From Lentisphaeria bacterium (GTDB lineage Bacteria > Verrucomicrobiota > Lentisphaeria > Victivallales > UBA1829): a stretch of DNA of 8,561 nt. The position numbers were made by a program, and so were the translations under genes. The stretch covers positions 1 through 8,561 of the forward strand of contig JAFYBD010000058.1 in the NCBI GenBank assembly GCA_017540385.1. The letters are read 5' to 3'. A model generated the notes under the pieces. That model was not told the origin of the DNA. It made no database searches and saw nothing but the letters and a program-made list of their open reading frames with translations. Below are positions 7,872 to 8,561 of this stretch, piece after piece; within the stretch, counting starts at the first letter, position 1, and every line of letters starts with the position of its first letter.

Positions 7872-8560
7872 TCGTCGATCTCCTGCATTGCGCCGTAGAC
7901 GCTGTTGCCGCCGGACGCGGCCGTTCTGCGGAGCCACTGTTCCTCGGTCCCGTCTTTCCAGATCACTTTCATCTGGACCGCCATCGGGATGAAGTTGTAG
8001 TCCTCGCGGGGCCACTCGTCAAGCCAGATCACGGTATCCTGTTCCGCTCCGGCGTACATGAACTGGATTTCGTCGACGTCTTCGGCCAGGACCTCGCGGT
8101 CGTAGGGCATCAGATCGTCGTCGTCTTCCAGCCACGGCAGGCGCGGGAATTTGCTGTACTCGGCAACGAGCTCGTCCGTGCGGTCGTCCACGTAGACGCG
8201 GACGAAGAACAGGCAGCCGCCCTCGTCGTCGTACGAACGCCGCAGCGTCGTGAAATGGATGTAGTCGGGCTCGCCCAGGAACACCTGGAACGTGTCGTCG
8301 TTCTCGTCCTCGGTTTCCCAGTTGAACGGGATCATGTTCCGGAAACAGCCGTCCATCACCTGGTCGATGTTCAGGTAAATCTGCAGCTGCGCCGAGACTT
8401 TCTCCGCCGAAGCCAGCGCGCGGAAGAACGAACGCGATGCGAACGCGATGATCCCCGCGATCGCCAGCATGATCCCGGTCGCCGCCACCAGTTCCATCAG
8501 GGTGAAGTATCTGCGGCGCGAACGGTCCCGCTTATTCAGGTTCCAGACCGTTGTCCTCAT
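7868..8560 (-). CDS. gspJ: Type II secretion minor pseudopilin GspJ-like protein (start at the window edge)
   Basis: A 230-residue prepilin-like protein that probably joins GspI and GspK in the pseudopilus tip complex. A basic leader (NKRDRSRRRY) precedes FTLMELVAATGIMLAIAGII at 19-38, with Glu23 at mature position +5. The residue before the predicted cut is Tyr18 rather than Gly. GspJ-like features follow: YIHFTT (100-105), an LxxxVDEIQFMYAG strand near 158-171, and a late WLDEWP...FIPMAVQMKVIW segment (179-201). Acidic runs occur at 82-89 and 145-149. The stop overlaps the gspK start by four bases. The ATG at 8560 is one base from the window edge, so no ribosome-binding site can be seen and the true start could lie outside. 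The terminal TATGA would allow an ATGA overlap with an upstream gene, plausibly gspI. Confidence 0.8.
   Translation of the reverse strand: MRTTVWNLNKRDRSRRRYFTLMELVAATGIMLAIAGIIAFASRSFFRALASAEKVSAQLQIYLNIDQVMDGCFRNMIPFNWETEDENDDTFQVFLGEPDYIHFTTLRRSYDDEGGCLFFVRVYVDDRTDELVAEYSKFPRLPWLEDDDDLMPYDREVLAEDVDEIQFMYAGAEQDTVIWLDEWPREDYNFIPMAVQMKVIWKDGTEEQWLRRTAASGGNSVYGAMQEIDE
7880..7884 (-). promoter_or_regulatory. Ribosome-binding site of gspK
   Basis: AGGAG on the minus strand (7884-7880) lies within the end of gspJ, eight bases before the ATG at 7871 and eleven before the adjacent ATG at 7868. The spacing favours the first of the two ATGs, which is also the one forming the ATGA overlap with the gspJ stop. 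Confidence 0.6.
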
Positions 8561-8561
8561 A

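Noticed and set aside
7872..8015. In-frame upstream extension of gspK
   Set aside because: It reads as an alternate frame of gspJ and would put 48 residues before the short basic prepilin leader. The ATG at 7871 has a good ribosome-binding site.

Overview
The window is a GC-rich, densely packed bacterial chromosome segment with eight protein genes, no RNA genes, no CRISPR array and no mobile element. The organism looks like a Gram-negative, polysaccharide-producing member of the PVC superphylum, with Lentisphaerota/Kiritimatiellota-like bacteria as the best guess. The guess rests on an exosortase/EpsI pair, type II secretion minor pseudopilins, a prepilin cleavage site without the usual glycine, and very GC-rich coding DNA. 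There is no rRNA or other phylogenetic marker, so it is only moderately supported.

Region 1 (1-2117, plus strand) holds two translationally coupled glycosyltransferases: a GT4-family enzyme followed by a WecG/TagA/CpsF (GT26) enzyme with an unusual C-terminal tail. Region 2 (2118-4290, plus strand) is a separate transcription unit with a clear sigma70-type promoter. It encodes an eight- or nine-helix exosortase with an intact Cys/Arg/His triad, then an ATGA-overlapping partner. The partner joins a membrane half resembling the N-terminal part of the exosortase to a C-terminal EpsI-like (DUF3485-type) periplasmic domain.

Region 3 (4341-6630, minus strand, convergent with region 2) is a two-gene nucleotide-sugar operon: a WbpO/TviB-type UDP-N-acetylhexosamine 6-dehydrogenase followed 13 bases later by a WbpP/TviC-type C4 epimerase. 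Together they should make UDP-GalNAcA from UDP-GlcNAc, in either order. The operon has its own promoter, with the same extended -10 sequence as the exosortase promoter. Region 4 (6810-8560, minus strand) holds GspJ-like and GspK-like minor pseudopilins of a type II secretion system, overlapping by ATGA; the operon continues past the right edge.

Taken together, regions 1-3 look like part of an exopolysaccharide or capsule locus. Exosortases are typically found next to such genes, where they process PEP-CTERM-type surface proteins. No sorting substrate, flippase, polymerase or initiating phosphoglycosyltransferase lies in the window. The secretion genes are a neighbouring, probably independent unit.
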